A stretch of DNA of 64,000 nucleotides from Klebsiella pneumoniae. Its GTDB lineage: Bacteria; Myxococcota_A; UBA796; SXON01. A program made the translations under genes and the position numbers. This document shows positions 34,211 to 44,591 of the stretch, in pieces. The stretch is taken from NCBI GenBank assembly GCA_945861635.1, contig CAMAWH010000022.1:1-64000 (forward strand), read 5' to 3'. How positions within the stretch are numbered: the stretch's first letter is position 1; each line of letters starts with the position of its first letter. Below the pieces are notes generated by a model. It had not been told where the DNA came from. It made no database searches and saw only the letters and a program-made list of their open reading frames with translations.

Positions 34211-34279
34211 GGCCGGCGGGTGGCACCGGATCGGGTGCGGGCCCTGCCGCGCCCGATCCGGTGACAGGACCCGCCAGCC
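34211..34279. terminator. Long interrupted hairpin between mtnA and the NlpC-like gene
   Basis: CACCGGATCGGG (34224-34235) pairs with CCCGATCCGGTG (34252-34263), and outside it GGCGGGT (34215-34221) pairs with ACCCGCC (34269-34275). It lies downstream of mtnA on the minus strand, so it may terminate or stabilise that transcript. There is no T-run. Next to it an imperfect direct repeat (starting AAAAGCCTGCC at 34280 and AAAATGCCTGCC at 34314) duplicates the end of mtnA. Confidence 0.5.
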
Positions 34280-34328
34280 AAAAGCCTGCCTTCTACCCTG
34301 GTCACCCCCCGCGAAAATGCCTGCCTTC

Positions 34329-35393
34329 CTATCGGGTCACCAGCGCGATTCCCTCGGCCGTGGCCGGCACGATTCCGCGCTCGGTGATGATGCCGGCAAT
34401 CAACGCCCCGGGCGTCACGTCAAACGCGGGATTGCGCGCTTTCGCTCCCGCCGGTGACGTGCGCACGCGGATGAATCGCCCGTCGTCACTCCATCCCCAC
34501 GCGTACAAAACCTCGTCCCCACTCCGCTCTTCGATGGGGATGTCGGCACCCGTCGGCGTTCCAACGGCGATGGTGGTGGTCGGCGCCGCGACGTAGAACG
34601 GAACGCCGGCGGCAGCTGCGGCCAGCGCGCTCGTGTACGTGCCGATCTTGTTGGCGACGTCACCGTTTGCGGCGATGCGATCACTCCCGACAATCACAAC
34701 GTCAATCTCTCCCCGGGAAATAAAATGCCCGGTCGCATTGTCCGCGATGATCGCGTGTGGCACGCCCTCCTGACCCAGCTCCCAACTCGTGAGTTGGCTG
34801 CCCTGCTGCCTCGGCCGCGTCTCGTCGGCGTAGACAAACACGTTCGCCCCGCCGCGATGTGCCGCGTAGACCGGCGAGAGCGCGCTTCCCCAGTCCACAA
34901 ACGCCAACCACCCAGCGTTGCAGTGCGTCGAGACCCGCGGACGTTCCGCAATGATGGGCGCACCCAGCTCCCCGATCCGGCGGCAGCTCTCCGCATCGTC
35001 CACGCAGAATGCGTTGGCCGCGGCCAAGGCGTCGCTGCGCGCGCGATCCACATCGGACCCGCACGCCTCGATGGCAGCAAGCACGACGTCGATCCCGGCG
35101 AACAGATTTTGCGCGGTAGGGCGGGTGCTGCGAAGATGGTTCGCGCCGGCCGCCACATCCTCGTGAAACCGACCCGCGGCCGCCTCCAACGCGACTTGCG
35201 CCATCCCCAGCGCCGCTGTCGCGCCGATTGCGCCGGCCCCGCGCACCGTCATCTCGCGAATTGCCGACGCCGTCGCACGAAAATCCGCCATGTCCACGAT
35301 CTCGAACCGGTGAGGCAACAGCGGTTGATTGATCATCCGAACGCGCCCGCCCTCCCACCACACCGTTCGGGTGGGCACTCCGTTCACTCGCAT
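34329..35393 (-). CDS. mtnA: S-methyl-5-thioribose-1-phosphate isomerase
   Basis: MtnA converts methylthioribose 1-phosphate to methylthioribulose 1-phosphate in the methionine salvage pathway. The 354-residue length is typical. Family landmarks are RTVWWEGGRVRMINQ near the start, MTVRGAGAIGATAALG (about residue 48), STHCNAGWLA with the catalytic Cys (about 155) and GSDRIAANGDVANKIG with the catalytic Asp (about 228-245). The gene follows the small exported-protein gene after three bases. The aIF2B-like eIF2B fold is shared with other isomerases, but these motifs are specific to MtnA. Confidence 0.93.
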   Translation of the reverse strand: MRVNGVPTRTVWWEGGRVRMINQPLLPHRFEIVDMADFRATASAIREMTVRGAGAIGATAALGMAQVALEAAAGRFHEDVAAGANHLRSTRPTAQNLFAGIDVVLAAIEACGSDVDRARSDALAAANAFCVDDAESCRRIGELGAPIIAERPRVSTHCNAGWLAFVDWGSALSPVYAAHRGGANVFVYADETRPRQQGSQLTSWELGQEGVPHAIIADNATGHFISRGEIDVVIVGSDRIAANGDVANKIGTYTSALAAAAAGVPFYVAAPTTTIAVGTPTGADIPIEERSGDEVLYAWGWSDDGRFIRVRTSPAGAKARNPAFDVTPGALIAGIITERGIVPATAEGIALVTR

Positions 35394-35396
35394 CGT

Positions 35397-36194
35397 CTAC
35401 TCCCTGGGAAAAAGTTGGCTGAGAACGCGCTGGAGCGTCGCTCGGGCCGCGAGCTCGGCGGCGACATGAAGCGCCTTGTCCTCGGCCTCATCGGCGTCCG
35501 GTGACTCCGTCGTCGACTCCGCAGTAAAGCCTTTCGCTTCCTTGTCCAGCGTCCGGAAGCGAACGCGGTCGGTGATGATCTTGACCTCGCTATGCTGCAT
35601 CGCCCCCTGGCGCTCTGCCGTCGGGGAAAGCGTCGTGACCAGCAGCCGGGAAAACAAGATCACGTCGACATCTGGACTTCCCGGGTCTGCCCACTTGAGT
35701 CCGACATCCTCGATATAACGGCGAACAACCTCAGATGCGCGCGCCTGGTGCGCTCTGTCTCCCGCCCGCCAATCCACCGTCACGGTGCGCAGCGTCGACA
35801 ATTTGGCCCGCCCTTCATCCGTTTCCATCCACCCGCGAAATAGCGCCCGAATGGCATCGGACGGGTAGTCAAGCGCGGATTGGCGAGCGGCAACCTCCAA
35901 TACCCTGACGGCGAATTTCGCGGGATCCTTCAGCCGATAGTCTGCGCCGTCGGCCATCGCCCGGGAGACGGCGACCTGCGCCTGCAATCCCGGCAATAGC
36001 TCGCGGTACCCGCGACGTTCGGCCTCCGCCGCGCATGCTTCCCAGGCCCCCGCCGATTCCTTGTAACGGTGTGCCTCCTCGGCGGAATCCGCAGCCTCCT
36101 TGCAGTACGCAAGGTGGCGCGAGGAGCCATCCAACGCATCGATGAGACCTGCGTAGGCCGTCGCACAAAACATCACATTCCATACGACGATCAT
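35397..36194 (-). CDS. Exported protein of unknown function
   Basis: This 265-residue protein begins MIVVWNVMFCATAYAG, a plausible signal peptide. The N-terminal half is helical, with Cys residues in SRHLAYCKEAAD and AWEACAAEAERRGY, and TPR-like spacing. The C-terminal half contains VDVILFSRLLVTTLSP and the region KIITDRVRFRTLD, which is beta-rich. Its ATG overlaps the stop of the phosphoesterase gene (ATGA) and mtnA follows three bases after its stop, so all three are probably cotranscribed. No family recognised. Confidence 0.62.
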   Translation of the reverse strand: MIVVWNVMFCATAYAGLIDALDGSSRHLAYCKEAADSAEEAHRYKESAGAWEACAAEAERRGYRELLPGLQAQVAVSRAMADGADYRLKDPAKFAVRVLEVAARQSALDYPSDAIRALFRGWMETDEGRAKLSTLRTVTVDWRAGDRAHQARASEVVRRYIEDVGLKWADPGSPDVDVILFSRLLVTTLSPTAERQGAMQHSEVKIITDRVRFRTLDKEAKGFTAESTTESPDADEAEDKALHVAAELAARATLQRVLSQLFPRE

Positions 36195-37210
36195 GCCGCT
36201 GTCCGGCGAGATTCTCCGGAACGGAATCGGAACCAACCAAGGTACTGGTTGCGCCACCAGCGGTCGAAGTCGAGGTGGTCGAGCTCTCCCTCTACCGCGG
36301 CACGGTACAGCTCGCCGCCGTATTCCCGCTTCGACAGCCAATCCCCGACGAACCAATTAGCGCCGTCGAACCGCGCGTACTGCGACCAGCCGTAGGTCCA
36401 CGACCCGGTGTTGACGTAGCGAATCCCATCGGTTTCGAAGTTGCAGGGCATGTGCGCGTGTCCGCATACCACGGTCGTCGCGCTTCGTTCGCGTGCCGAC
36501 GCCAGCGTGGGCCCGAGCATCGACATCGGATCCCCTGCCTCGCTACGCACCCAATACCGCGCGAAGCGCTCGCTCCTCTCCGCGATCGCTGACAAGCCGA
36601 CGGCTCGCAGCGCGCGATTCCGGACCTTCGAGGCGAGCCATAGCTTGTGAAAGCACCAGAACGTGAAACGGTTGCCCGGGGTGTAGAAATCCGCGAGCGG
36701 GAGGCGGATCCACGTGCCGAAAACGCGTTCAACCAGGTGATGCACCCGCGTTGCGATTTGGGAGGACTGCAGGTTCGGGCCGATGAACGGGTCGAACTCG
36801 TGCCCGTGCTGGATCACGACGTCGGGACCGATCCACAGCTCCGACGCGACCTCCCAGCGGAACACGTCGTGGAACAGCGCGATGTCATGGTCATGATTGC
36901 CGTAAATGTAGATAACACCGTTACTATCTGCGAGATCGGAGATGGCCCGAAGCAGTTTGCCGTGCGCCCGGAGCACTCGGGTGAGGTTCCAGGCCTGATG
37001 AAAGTCGATCGCATCGCCACAGATGACGAGCCGCGCACCCTCCTCTCGCACCTGCACCAGCAGATCGAGGAGCGCTCGGTCTTTTCCCATGAAGATATCG
37101 CTGGCACCGCCATCACCGAGGTGGAGGTCGGAGATGAAATAGGTCGGGCGGTCGGGTGCGATGCGGCGGACGCGCGCTTCCGGCCTTCCTTCGGACCATG
37201 TGTAGCCCAT
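36191..37210 (-). CDS. Calcineurin-like phosphoesterase, LpxH-like
   Basis: This 339-residue metallophosphoesterase has all five metal-binding blocks: ISDLHLGD (about residue 26), CGDAIDF (about 64), YGNHDHD (about 101), QHGHEFD (about 133) and CGHAHMP (about 249). The order and the insertion of a helical cap resemble UDP-2,3-diacylglucosamine hydrolase LpxH, but its length is greater and the segment LPLADFYTPGNRFTFW suggests a membrane-associated cap. A phospholipid or nucleotide-sugar substrate is an inference. First gene of the minus-strand group; divergent from engB. Confidence 0.85.
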   Translation of the reverse strand: MGYTWSEGRPEARVRRIAPDRPTYFISDLHLGDGGASDIFMGKDRALLDLLVQVREEGARLVICGDAIDFHQAWNLTRVLRAHGKLLRAISDLADSNGVIYIYGNHDHDIALFHDVFRWEVASELWIGPDVVIQHGHEFDPFIGPNLQSSQIATRVHHLVERVFGTWIRLPLADFYTPGNRFTFWCFHKLWLASKVRNRALRAVGLSAIAERSERFARYWVRSEAGDPMSMLGPTLASARERSATTVVCGHAHMPCNFETDGIRYVNTGSWTYGWSQYARFDGANWFVGDWLSKREYGGELYRAAVEGELDHLDFDRWWRNQYLGWFRFRSGESRRTAA

Positions 37211-37247
37211 GTCCCCATCCTACCTGACGCCGCAATAGGGGCGCAGC

Positions 37248-37853
37248 ATGGCAACCCCGCTATTCGCAGGTCCCGTCCGATTCCTGGGATCCTTCACGGA
37301 CTCCCTTCCCGCACCCACGCTGCCGGAAGTCGCCTTTGCCGGTCGTTCGAACGTCGGAAAGTCGTCGGCCATCAACGTGTTGCTCGGGCACGCGGGCGTG
37401 GCGCGCGTCTCCAAGACGCCGGGGCGGACGCAGGCGCTCAACCTCTTTGACATCGGCGGCCGCTGGATCGTCGTCGATCTTCCCGGGTACGGGTTCGCGA
37501 AGGTCTCGCACAAGATGCGGGGGGAATGGAAGGCGCTCATCGAGAACTACCTTGGTGAAAGGCTAACCTTGAAGCTCGTCGTGTGCCTTGTCGATGGCCG
37601 CCTTCCCGCGCAGGAGAAAGACCGTGTGTTGATCGACGGCCTTCGCGACGCCGGCCTGCCGTTCCTGCTGCTTGCGACCAAGATTGACGGCCTGGTCCGG
37701 GGAAAGCGGGACGCCGCGGTTGCGGCATTGGCGCGAGGGCACGACGTCCCCGTGGACGGCATCATCCCGTTTTCTTCCGTCGAGGACATCGGGCGGGAGG
37801 ACGCGCGACGCACCATCGCGCAGGTGATCACCAGCGCGGCCAACGACCCCTAA
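37248..37853 (+). CDS. engB: Ribosome biogenesis GTPase EngB (YsxC/YihA)
   Basis: EngB is an essential GTPase for late 50S subunit assembly. The 201-residue protein has G1 GRSNVGKSS (about residue 32), the switch-I Thr region KTPGRTQALNLF, G3 DLPGYGFAKV (about 79) and G4 TKIDG (about 144), with the family-typical N-terminal LPEVAFAGRSNVG. Length and motif spacing match the family. It stands alone between the divergent phosphoesterase gene and the convergent VWA lipoprotein gene. Confidence 0.95.
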   Translation: MATPLFAGPVRFLGSFTDSLPAPTLPEVAFAGRSNVGKSSAINVLLGHAGVARVSKTPGRTQALNLFDIGGRWIVVDLPGYGFAKVSHKMRGEWKALIENYLGERLTLKLVVCLVDGRLPAQEKDRVLIDGLRDAGLPFLLLATKIDGLVRGKRDAAVAALARGHDVPVDGIIPFSSVEDIGREDARRTIAQVITSAANDP

Positions 37854-37878
37854 TCGCGCCAGAACGCGCTTCGAATGC

Positions 37879-39903
37879 CTAGTAGTCCGTGCCTGGAACG
37901 ACGACGATGATGTCGAGCGTGTCCAAAAGGATCGACTGGTCACCGAGGACGTTCAGCGTCAGCTTGTAGAGCTGATCTTCGGTGGTGGCGGCCACGATTC
38001 CTCGGAACGTCAGTGTGAACTGCAAAAGCGTACCTTCATCTTCTGCGCCGAGTCCTTCGTAGTACTCGGGGTCGATGCTCTGCACGAAGCCGTAGCTGTC
38101 ACCATCTACGCTGAGGTCAACGCGACCGAACCGCACACTCGCCACGAGCTGCGTAATCGCGTTGACGATGGTGTTGCGGAAGGCCGCGTTCGACCCCGAC
38201 CACGTCTCCACGACTTCCTCGTCGGCCACGCCATCCCCATTCAAATCCGCCAGTGAACCGGTCCTCTGGGCGAAGTCGATCATCTGCGGGTAGCCCGTCG
38301 TCCCGTTGACAGAGACACCGACGAAGTATGCGCCGAGGTCCGTAAACGCTGTGACCGCATCCGAGAAACCCGCGTCGATCGGGCAGCCGTTCGGCACCGA
38401 ATTGTACGCGCCGTTGGAGGACTCGGGATCGCGGAAGTAGTTATCTGAAGCCTGAACAATGACCGGCAGCGCGTATTCGCGGAAGCCGAAGCCCCCGATC
38501 ACGCCGCCGTCGGGCGTCGTCGAGTCGTACCATTCACCGCCGCTGCCGCTGAAGGGGTCGGAAGCGTCCGCGATGAACGGGTAGATGTCGAGCGTTGCGT
38601 CGTAACTGCCATTGCAGTTGAGGTCGTATCCGGCGCCGGAGGCCGCCTGGTACAGGGCTTCGGTGCCGGACTCCGGGCCGTCGTTCCCGCTGTGGGTAAT
38701 GAGACGGGAGAATCCCGATTGCACCAGCGCATTGTCGGTCGTCATCGCCTGATTCAGGTACCACGCCTTGTCGATGCCCGCGGAGCCGAAGCTGCCGTAC
38801 GGGTAGTCGTCGTGTCCGGCGACGCCGTACGCCGCGTCGGGAAGCACGGTCACCAACTCCGTGACGATGGTGTTGAATTCACTCGCGACGGCGCTGATCG
38901 TGCCGCCCATCGAGCACGTCGTGTCGATGGTAAATCCGATATCGCCGCGATCGATGGAGAGTTCGAATTCGAATTCTTCCTCAATGGACGTGCGTTCCGG
39001 AACCTCGACGTAAATGCCGTCGATGACGCTGCCGGCGTCGTTCGGATCCGTGCCGGCGGTGACCTCACCCCCGTCCGAAAAGCCATCTCCATCGGTGTCG
39101 GAATCGTAGGGGTCGGTGCCCAGTTCCGCCTCCGTGGCGTCGGGAAGTGCGTCACCGTCGGAGTCAACGTCGGCGTAGTCATACGAGCCGTCCCCGTCGG
39201 TGTCCCGCGGTGCCTTCGTCGTATCGCCGTCGGTGCCGCCCTCGGCGCCATCTCCCGCGCCGTCATTGTCAGAGTCGCGATCAAGGTAATCCGCCGTGCC
39301 GTCGCCATCGGTATCGACGGGCTGACTGTTGAATTCGGTGGTTCCACCCTCGTAGATGTCTCCGATGCCATCGCCATCGGAATCGGTGTCACTGTAGTCC
39401 GGCGTGCCGTCCCCATCGGTGTCGGGGATGACACACGCGCCGATCTCCACGAGGTCGTTGATGCCATCTCCGTCATTGTCAGCGTCACGGAAGTCTTTTT
39501 CACCGTCCCCGTCCGAATCGATGGCCCCGCCGTCGTCCTTTCCGGCCTCCGCTTCGTCCCCGACGCAGTTGTTGTCCGAATCCTGATCGAGAAAGTCTGC
39601 GACGCCGTCACCATCGGAGTCGTAGGGCAGCGTGAGCAAATCTTCATCGCCCGCCTCTACCGCATCGCGAATCGTGTCTCCGTCACTGTCCTTATCCATG
39701 TAGTTCGGCTTGTCATCGCCATCGGCATCTTCGTCGGCTTCTCCCTCATGGATATCAATAATCGTATCGCCGTCTGCGTCGTTTTGCTCGACCTCGTTGT
39801 TGTCGGCGCTCGTGTCCGCTCCGGAATCCCCCGACTTTCCGCTGTCCGTGGGCGTGCAGCCGATCAACGTCAGCAGGAGCGAGAGCGGAAGTAGTCGTGA
39901 CAT
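37879..39903 (-). CDS. Lipoprotein with calcium-type Asp repeats and a VWA-like domain
   Basis: This 674-residue surface lipoprotein has signal peptide [16 protein letters not shown] and a long Asp/Gly region (about residues 35-310) containing roughly ten DxDGDGxxD units of thrombospondin-type-3 kind, which bind calcium in known proteins. A von Willebrand A-like domain begins near residue 325 with [16 protein letters not shown] (the MIDAS variant DTTxSM). Later Cys residues ([16 protein letters not shown]) may form disulfides. A role in adhesion or surface display is inferred. It diverges from rlmE. Confidence 0.85.
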   Translation of the reverse strand: MSRLLPLSLLLTLIGCTPTDSGKSGDSGADTSADNNEVEQNDADGDTIIDIHEGEADEDADGDDKPNYMDKDSDGDTIRDAVEAGDEDLLTLPYDSDGDGVADFLDQDSDNNCVGDEAEAGKDDGGAIDSDGDGEKDFRDADNDGDGINDLVEIGACVIPDTDGDGTPDYSDTDSDGDGIGDIYEGGTTEFNSQPVDTDGDGTADYLDRDSDNDGAGDGAEGGTDGDTTKAPRDTDGDGSYDYADVDSDGDALPDATEAELGTDPYDSDTDGDGFSDGGEVTAGTDPNDAGSVIDGIYVEVPERTSIEEEFEFELSIDRGDIGFTIDTTCSMGGTISAVASEFNTIVTELVTVLPDAAYGVAGHDDYPYGSFGSAGIDKAWYLNQAMTTDNALVQSGFSRLITHSGNDGPESGTEALYQAASGAGYDLNCNGSYDATLDIYPFIADASDPFSGSGGEWYDSTTPDGGVIGGFGFREYALPVIVQASDNYFRDPESSNGAYNSVPNGCPIDAGFSDAVTAFTDLGAYFVGVSVNGTTGYPQMIDFAQRTGSLADLNGDGVADEEVVETWSGSNAAFRNTIVNAITQLVASVRFGRVDLSVDGDSYGFVQSIDPEYYEGLGAEDEGTLLQFTLTFRGIVAATTEDQLYKLTLNVLGDQSILLDTLDIIVVVPGTDY

Positions 39904-39943
39904 TGCTGCACCGGGAACCGGCCAAGGATACCCCGGAAGTGCC

Positions 39944-40504
39944 GTGACCTACAAGCGCCCCGACCATTTCGCGCGCAAGGCCAAGTCGGAAGGCTTCGCC
40001 GCGCGCAGCGTGTACAAACTCGACGAGATTGAATCCCGGTTCCATGTGATTCCGCGCTCCGGAATCGCCGTGGATCTCGGCTGCTTTCCAGGGAGTTGGA
40101 GTCGCTGGCTCCAGCAGCGCGGACTCACCGTGGTCGGCGTGGATCTTCAGGCGCCGGATTTTGCGGGCGAATGGATCACGGCCTCGGTGATGGAGGTCGA
40201 ACCGGTCGCGCTTACCGGACACGGCGCGGTGGACGTCCTGCTCAGCGACATGGCGCCGAACACGACGGGCAGCCGGTTCACGGACCACTGTCGCCAAATC
40301 GAATTGGCGGAGCGCGCGCTTGATCTCGCTCTGGCCACGTTGCGTCCCGGCGGGGCGTTCGTCGCCAAGGTGTTCGATGGCAGCGAAGCGGCGGCGTTCG
40401 AACGGCGTGTGCGGGAAGATTTTGGAAACGTCCGTCGCTTCAAACCAGGAGCCACCCGTGACCGGAGTGTGGAATACTTCATCGTCGCGGCGGATCGGCG
40501 GTAA
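39944..40504 (+). CDS. rlmE: 23S rRNA 2'-O-methyltransferase RlmE (FtsJ)
   Basis: RlmE methylates the 2'-OH of U2552 in the 23S A-loop. The 186-residue protein carries the SAM site [14 protein letters not shown] (about residue 45) and the K-D-K-E tetrad in [17 protein letters not shown] (about 103), AKVFDG (about 142) and VEYFIV (about 178). The start is the GTG at 39944, whose [20 protein letters not shown] is typical. Frame continues upstream into the divergent lipoprotein gene and is not used. Confidence 0.92.
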   Translation: MTYKRPDHFARKAKSEGFAARSVYKLDEIESRFHVIPRSGIAVDLGCFPGSWSRWLQQRGLTVVGVDLQAPDFAGEWITASVMEVEPVALTGHGAVDVLLSDMAPNTTGSRFTDHCRQIELAERALDLALATLRPGGAFVAKVFDGSEAAAFERRVREDFGNVRRFKPGATRDRSVEYFIVAADRR

Positions 40505-40537
40505 CGTCGATCTGTCTCGCTCACCCGGAGACCGGTG

Positions 40538-43500
40538 ATGAAACGGACATTATTCCTTCCTACGTCCCTGAGCATGCTCTTGCTCGCAGGCTGCCCGGTG
40601 GAGCCCACGACCAAGACCCCCGGCGACTCGGGAACCACGCCAGACTCGACGGATTTCGATGGGGATGGCTATTCCAATGACGAGGACTGTAATGATCGCG
40701 ATGCGACGGTGCGCCCCGGCGCGCCTGAGACGTGTGACGGTCGCGACGAGAATTGTGACGGAGCGGCGGACAACGGACTGGCGCTGATTTCGGTGTTTTC
40801 GGACGCGGACGGCGATGGGTACGGCGATGACACGACCGAGACGCTGGCGTGCGGAGCAGCGGACGGCCAGGCCGCGGTTGGAGGCGATTGTGACGACGGG
40901 GACGCGGACATCCATCCTGGCGCTCCCGAAACGGATTGCGCGTCGAAAACGGACTACAATTGCGATGGTTCCGTTGGGTACTCGGACGCCGACGGTGACG
41001 GGTATTCGGCGTGTCAGGACTGTGATGACGCATCGACGGCCGCCCATCCGGGCGGAATCGAGGTGTGTGATGCCGGTGACATCGATGAGGATTGTGACGG
41101 CACCGCGGATGACGCGGACGCCGACGTATCGGGGCGCACGTCGTACTACGCCGACGTCGATGCCGACGGGTATGGCACCGGGGTTGCCATCGTACGCTGC
41201 GAAGCGGTGGACGGTCGCGCCGCAGTTGACGGCGATTGTGATGATTTCAACTCGGCATTTCATCCCGGCGCCGACGAATTGGATTGCGACGATCCGGCGG
41301 ACTACAACTGCGACGGCTCGACCGGCTACGCCGATGCAGATGCGGACGGATTCGCCGCGTGTGAGGAGTGCGATGACTTGTCCGCCGGCGTCTACCCGGG
41401 TGCGGAGGAGTCTTGCAACGGTATCGACGACGACTGTGACGGCGCCACCGATCCGGCCACGTCCACGGGCGCAAGCAAGTGGTATGTGGATGACGACGGT
41501 GATACCTACGGAGATGCGCTTTCTGAAACGACGACTTGCACGGCGCCAACAGGCTTCGTCGGCGACTCCAGTGATTGTGACGATACGACGTTTTTAGTCA
41601 ATCCGGGCGCGGTGGAAGTCTGCAACGGCGCCGACGACAACTGCGATTCTACGGTGGACGAAGGGTTCGACAGCGACACGGACGGCATCGCCGACTGCGA
41701 CGACGTCGAACTGTGTGACGGTTTGGACAACGACGGAGATGGAGACATTGACGAGGAAGCGGCCGACGCACAGACGTACTACGCCGACGCTGATCTCGAT
41801 GGCTACGGGGATGTCGGGTCGCCGACCGACGCGTGTGCGGCGCCGACCGGAAGCCTTTTGGACGGGACCGATTGTGACGACAGTCGCGACGATGTGTACC
41901 CGGGTGCTGCGGAGTCGTGCGACGGCGCCGACAACAATTGCGACGGCGCCATCGACGAGGCCCCGGCGCTGGACGGGACGAACTTCTACGCCGACACCGA
42001 CGGGGATGGCTTTGGCGACGCTTCCGTCGTGATCACAGGCTGCTCGCTTCCCTCCGGGTATGTGGCCGACAACAGCGACTGTGACGATGCGAGCGGGACG
42101 GTCTACCCGGGCGCGGACGAGCGCTGCGATGGGGCGGATGACGACTGTGACGGCAGCGTGGACGACGGCGCCATCGACGCTGACACGTGGTACGCCGACG
42201 CGGATGGCGACACCTTCGGGGATGCGGGATCGCCGATCCTCTCGTGCTCGCAGCCCCTCGAGTACGTTGCCGACGCCACCGATTGCGATGACGCGGCCGA
42301 CGACATTCACCCCGGTCACGACGAGTCCTGCAACGGTGGCGATGATGACTGCGATACGACGGTAGACGAAGATGCGGTCGATGCCACCCAGTGGTACGCC
42401 GACGCCGACGCCGACGGCTACGGCGATTCGCTCTCCAGTTCGGTGGAATGCGCTCAACCCGCCGGGTTTGTGGCCGACGATTCAGATTGTGACGACACTG
42501 CCATCGCCGTACACCCGGACGCTGCCGAGACGTGCGACCTGGAGGACGACAATTGTGATGGCGTGGTGGACGAAGACGGCGCCGTGGACGGCGTCACCTG
42601 GTACGCCGACGCCGACGCCGACACCTACGGGGACGCCGCGGTCACCAGAGTCGCGTGCAGTCAGCCCGCTGACTACGTCGCCGACGACTCCGATTGTGAC
42701 GACGCCAACGCTGCGCACAATCCAGCCGCGGTCGAAACCTGTGACGGCGGGGACGATGACTGCGACGGCCTGACCGACGATGCGTCCGCCGTGGACGAGA
42801 CGACATGGTACGGGGACACAGATGGAGACGGGTTCGGAGACGCATCCATCACCACAGTGGCTTGCGACGCCCCTCCCCAGTACGTTGCCGTGGGGACTGA
42901 TTGCGACGACGCGCTTCCGGGCGTGAACCCGGCCGCGGACGAGGTTTGCGACGCTGCAGATCGCGACGAGGATTGCGACGGGGATGTCGAGGACGACGAC
43001 GCATCCACGAGCGCGTCGTCCATGACGTCCTGGTACGCCGATGCCGATGCGGATGGCTACGGCGGCGGGTCAGGTTTGCTTTCGTGCGATTCGCCGACCG
43101 GATACGTCGCGACGGGCAGCGACTGCGACGACGTCGAGCCGACCGTCAACCCGGCAGCGTCCGAAACGTGTGGCAACTTCGTGGACGACAACTGCGACGA
43201 CGACGACAATGGCTGCGCGCCCGGTGGCGCAGGCGTGCCTGCCGACGCGGACTATCGGGTGTTCGGGGCGTCCGCCTACGACTATCTTGGCGGGGTGGCC
43301 GGGGGCGGCGATCTCAATGGCGACGGGTACGACGATCTCGTCGGCGGCGCGTGGGGGTACGACGTGAGTGCGGTCGTTACGTCCGCCGGACGGGCGACAG
43401 CGATCCGGGGCCCGATTTCTGCCGCAACCGTCGCAAGCGCAACGACGGTTTCGGGAGCTACGCTTGGCGATTACGGCGGCTTTGACGTTGGCATGGCCGG

Positions 43501-44584
43501 TGACACAGACGGCGATGGCAATGATGACTTTTTGGTGAGCGCGCACGGAAACACGGCCGCGCGGGGACTGGTTTCTCTGGTCCTGGGGCCGGCTGCGTCG
43601 TCGATCAGCCTGACGGGCGCCAGCAGCTATCTTTCTGGGTCCGCGGTCGGAGATCAGTTCGGCTACTCCGTCGCGGGTGCGGGGGACACCAACGACGATG
43701 GCTTTGACGACGTGGTCATCGGTGCGCCCTACAACGACAGCGCCGGCTCAAACGCGGGTGCCGTTGCAGTCTTCCGCGGCCCAACTGCGGCAGGGGCGGT
43801 TGCGTTCGCCGCTGCAACAACCGTTTTGACGGGGATTGGGGTCAACAACAGCGCCGGGCAGCACGTCAGCGGGGGCGGAGACGTCGATGGCGACGGTGCG
43901 TCCGAGATCCTCGTTGGCGTCCCAACCGTGCGCGTCGGTAGCGCCACTGCTGCCGGCTCGGCGTACATTCTGTACGGCCCGGCGGCCGCGGGCACCGCGT
44001 CGCTGAGCGCGGCGGACGCGATTCTATCGGGCGAGGTGGCCAGTTCGCAGGTGGGAATGAGCGTTGCCGGGGCGGGCGACACGGACGGTGACGGCTACGA
44101 CGACGTGCTGGTGGGTGCCGATCAGGCGCAGGTCGGCGGCGTAAAAATGGGGAGCGTGTACCTCTACGCCGGCGGCGCCACGCGGCTCGTTTCGGATGCG
44201 GTCACGGGAGCGCCTACCGCAACCCTTACCGGCACGGCTCTCGACGACTATTTCGGCCGCACGACGGCGCACGCGGGCGATATCGACGGAAACGGAAACG
44301 GCGATGTGCTTGTGGGCGCAACGGGCGTAGACCATGGCGTTACGCTCGGTGTCGGCGCCGTTTACGTGTTCTACGGGCCCCTTTCGGGGACGATTGCCGG
44401 CAGTGCCGCCGACTATATTGTTACGGCGACCGGGAGTTCGGACGCCTACGGATACGACGTCACCGGCGCGGGCGATACCAATGCCGACGGGTATGACGAT
44501 TTCGTGGTCGGCTATACGGCCGCCGACTCCGGTTCGCTGAACAACGTCGGTGCGATGACGCTCTTCCTCGGTTCCGGGTACTGA
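40538..44584 (+). CDS. Giant lipoprotein with MopE-type repeats and FG-GAP propeller
   Basis: This 1348-residue lipoprotein has signal peptide MKRTLFLPTSLSMLLLAGC. Residues about 35-900 hold some fifteen MopE-type units of the form DxDGDGxGD ... DCDD ... xHPGAxExCDGxDxxCDG, each with several Cys and Asp (putative metal-binding motif family). Residues about 905-1345 contain seven FG-GAP repeats (for example FGYSVAGAGDTNDDGFDDVVIGAPYN), predicted to form an integrin-alpha-like beta-propeller. It is probably surface-exposed and metal-rich. The ATG at 40538 has GGAG at the right distance; a GTG directly before it is also possible. Composition is extremely Asp-rich. Confidence 0.93.
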   Translation: MKRTLFLPTSLSMLLLAGCPVEPTTKTPGDSGTTPDSTDFDGDGYSNDEDCNDRDATVRPGAPETCDGRDENCDGAADNGLALISVFSDADGDGYGDDTTETLACGAADGQAAVGGDCDDGDADIHPGAPETDCASKTDYNCDGSVGYSDADGDGYSACQDCDDASTAAHPGGIEVCDAGDIDEDCDGTADDADADVSGRTSYYADVDADGYGTGVAIVRCEAVDGRAAVDGDCDDFNSAFHPGADELDCDDPADYNCDGSTGYADADADGFAACEECDDLSAGVYPGAEESCNGIDDDCDGATDPATSTGASKWYVDDDGDTYGDALSETTTCTAPTGFVGDSSDCDDTTFLVNPGAVEVCNGADDNCDSTVDEGFDSDTDGIADCDDVELCDGLDNDGDGDIDEEAADAQTYYADADLDGYGDVGSPTDACAAPTGSLLDGTDCDDSRDDVYPGAAESCDGADNNCDGAIDEAPALDGTNFYADTDGDGFGDASVVITGCSLPSGYVADNSDCDDASGTVYPGADERCDGADDDCDGSVDDGAIDADTWYADADGDTFGDAGSPILSCSQPLEYVADATDCDDAADDIHPGHDESCNGGDDDCDTTVDEDAVDATQWYADADADGYGDSLSSSVECAQPAGFVADDSDCDDTAIAVHPDAAETCDLEDDNCDGVVDEDGAVDGVTWYADADADTYGDAAVTRVACSQPADYVADDSDCDDANAAHNPAAVETCDGGDDDCDGLTDDASAVDETTWYGDTDGDGFGDASITTVACDAPPQYVAVGTDCDDALPGVNPAADEVCDAADRDEDCDGDVEDDDASTSASSMTSWYADADADGYGGGSGLLSCDSPTGYVATGSDCDDVEPTVNPAASETCGNFVDDNCDDDDNGCAPGGAGVPADADYRVFGASAYDYLGGVAGGGDLNGDGYDDLVGGAWGYDVSAVVTSAGRATAIRGPISAATVASATTVSGATLGDYGGFDVGMAGDTDGDGNDDFLVSAHGNTAARGLVSLVLGPAASSISLTGASSYLSGSAVGDQFGYSVAGAGDTNDDGFDDVVIGAPYNDSAGSNAGAVAVFRGPTAAGAVAFAAATTVLTGIGVNNSAGQHVSGGGDVDGDGASEILVGVPTVRVGSATAAGSAYILYGPAAAGTASLSAADAILSGEVASSQVGMSVAGAGDTDGDGYDDVLVGADQAQVGGVKMGSVYLYAGGATRLVSDAVTGAPTATLTGTALDDYFGRTTAHAGDIDGNGNGDVLVGATGVDHGVTLGVGAVYVFYGPLSGTIAGSAADYIVTATGSSDAYGYDVTGAGDTNADGYDDFVVGYTAADSGSLNNVGAMTLFLGSGY

Positions 44585-44591
44585 GAGGCTC

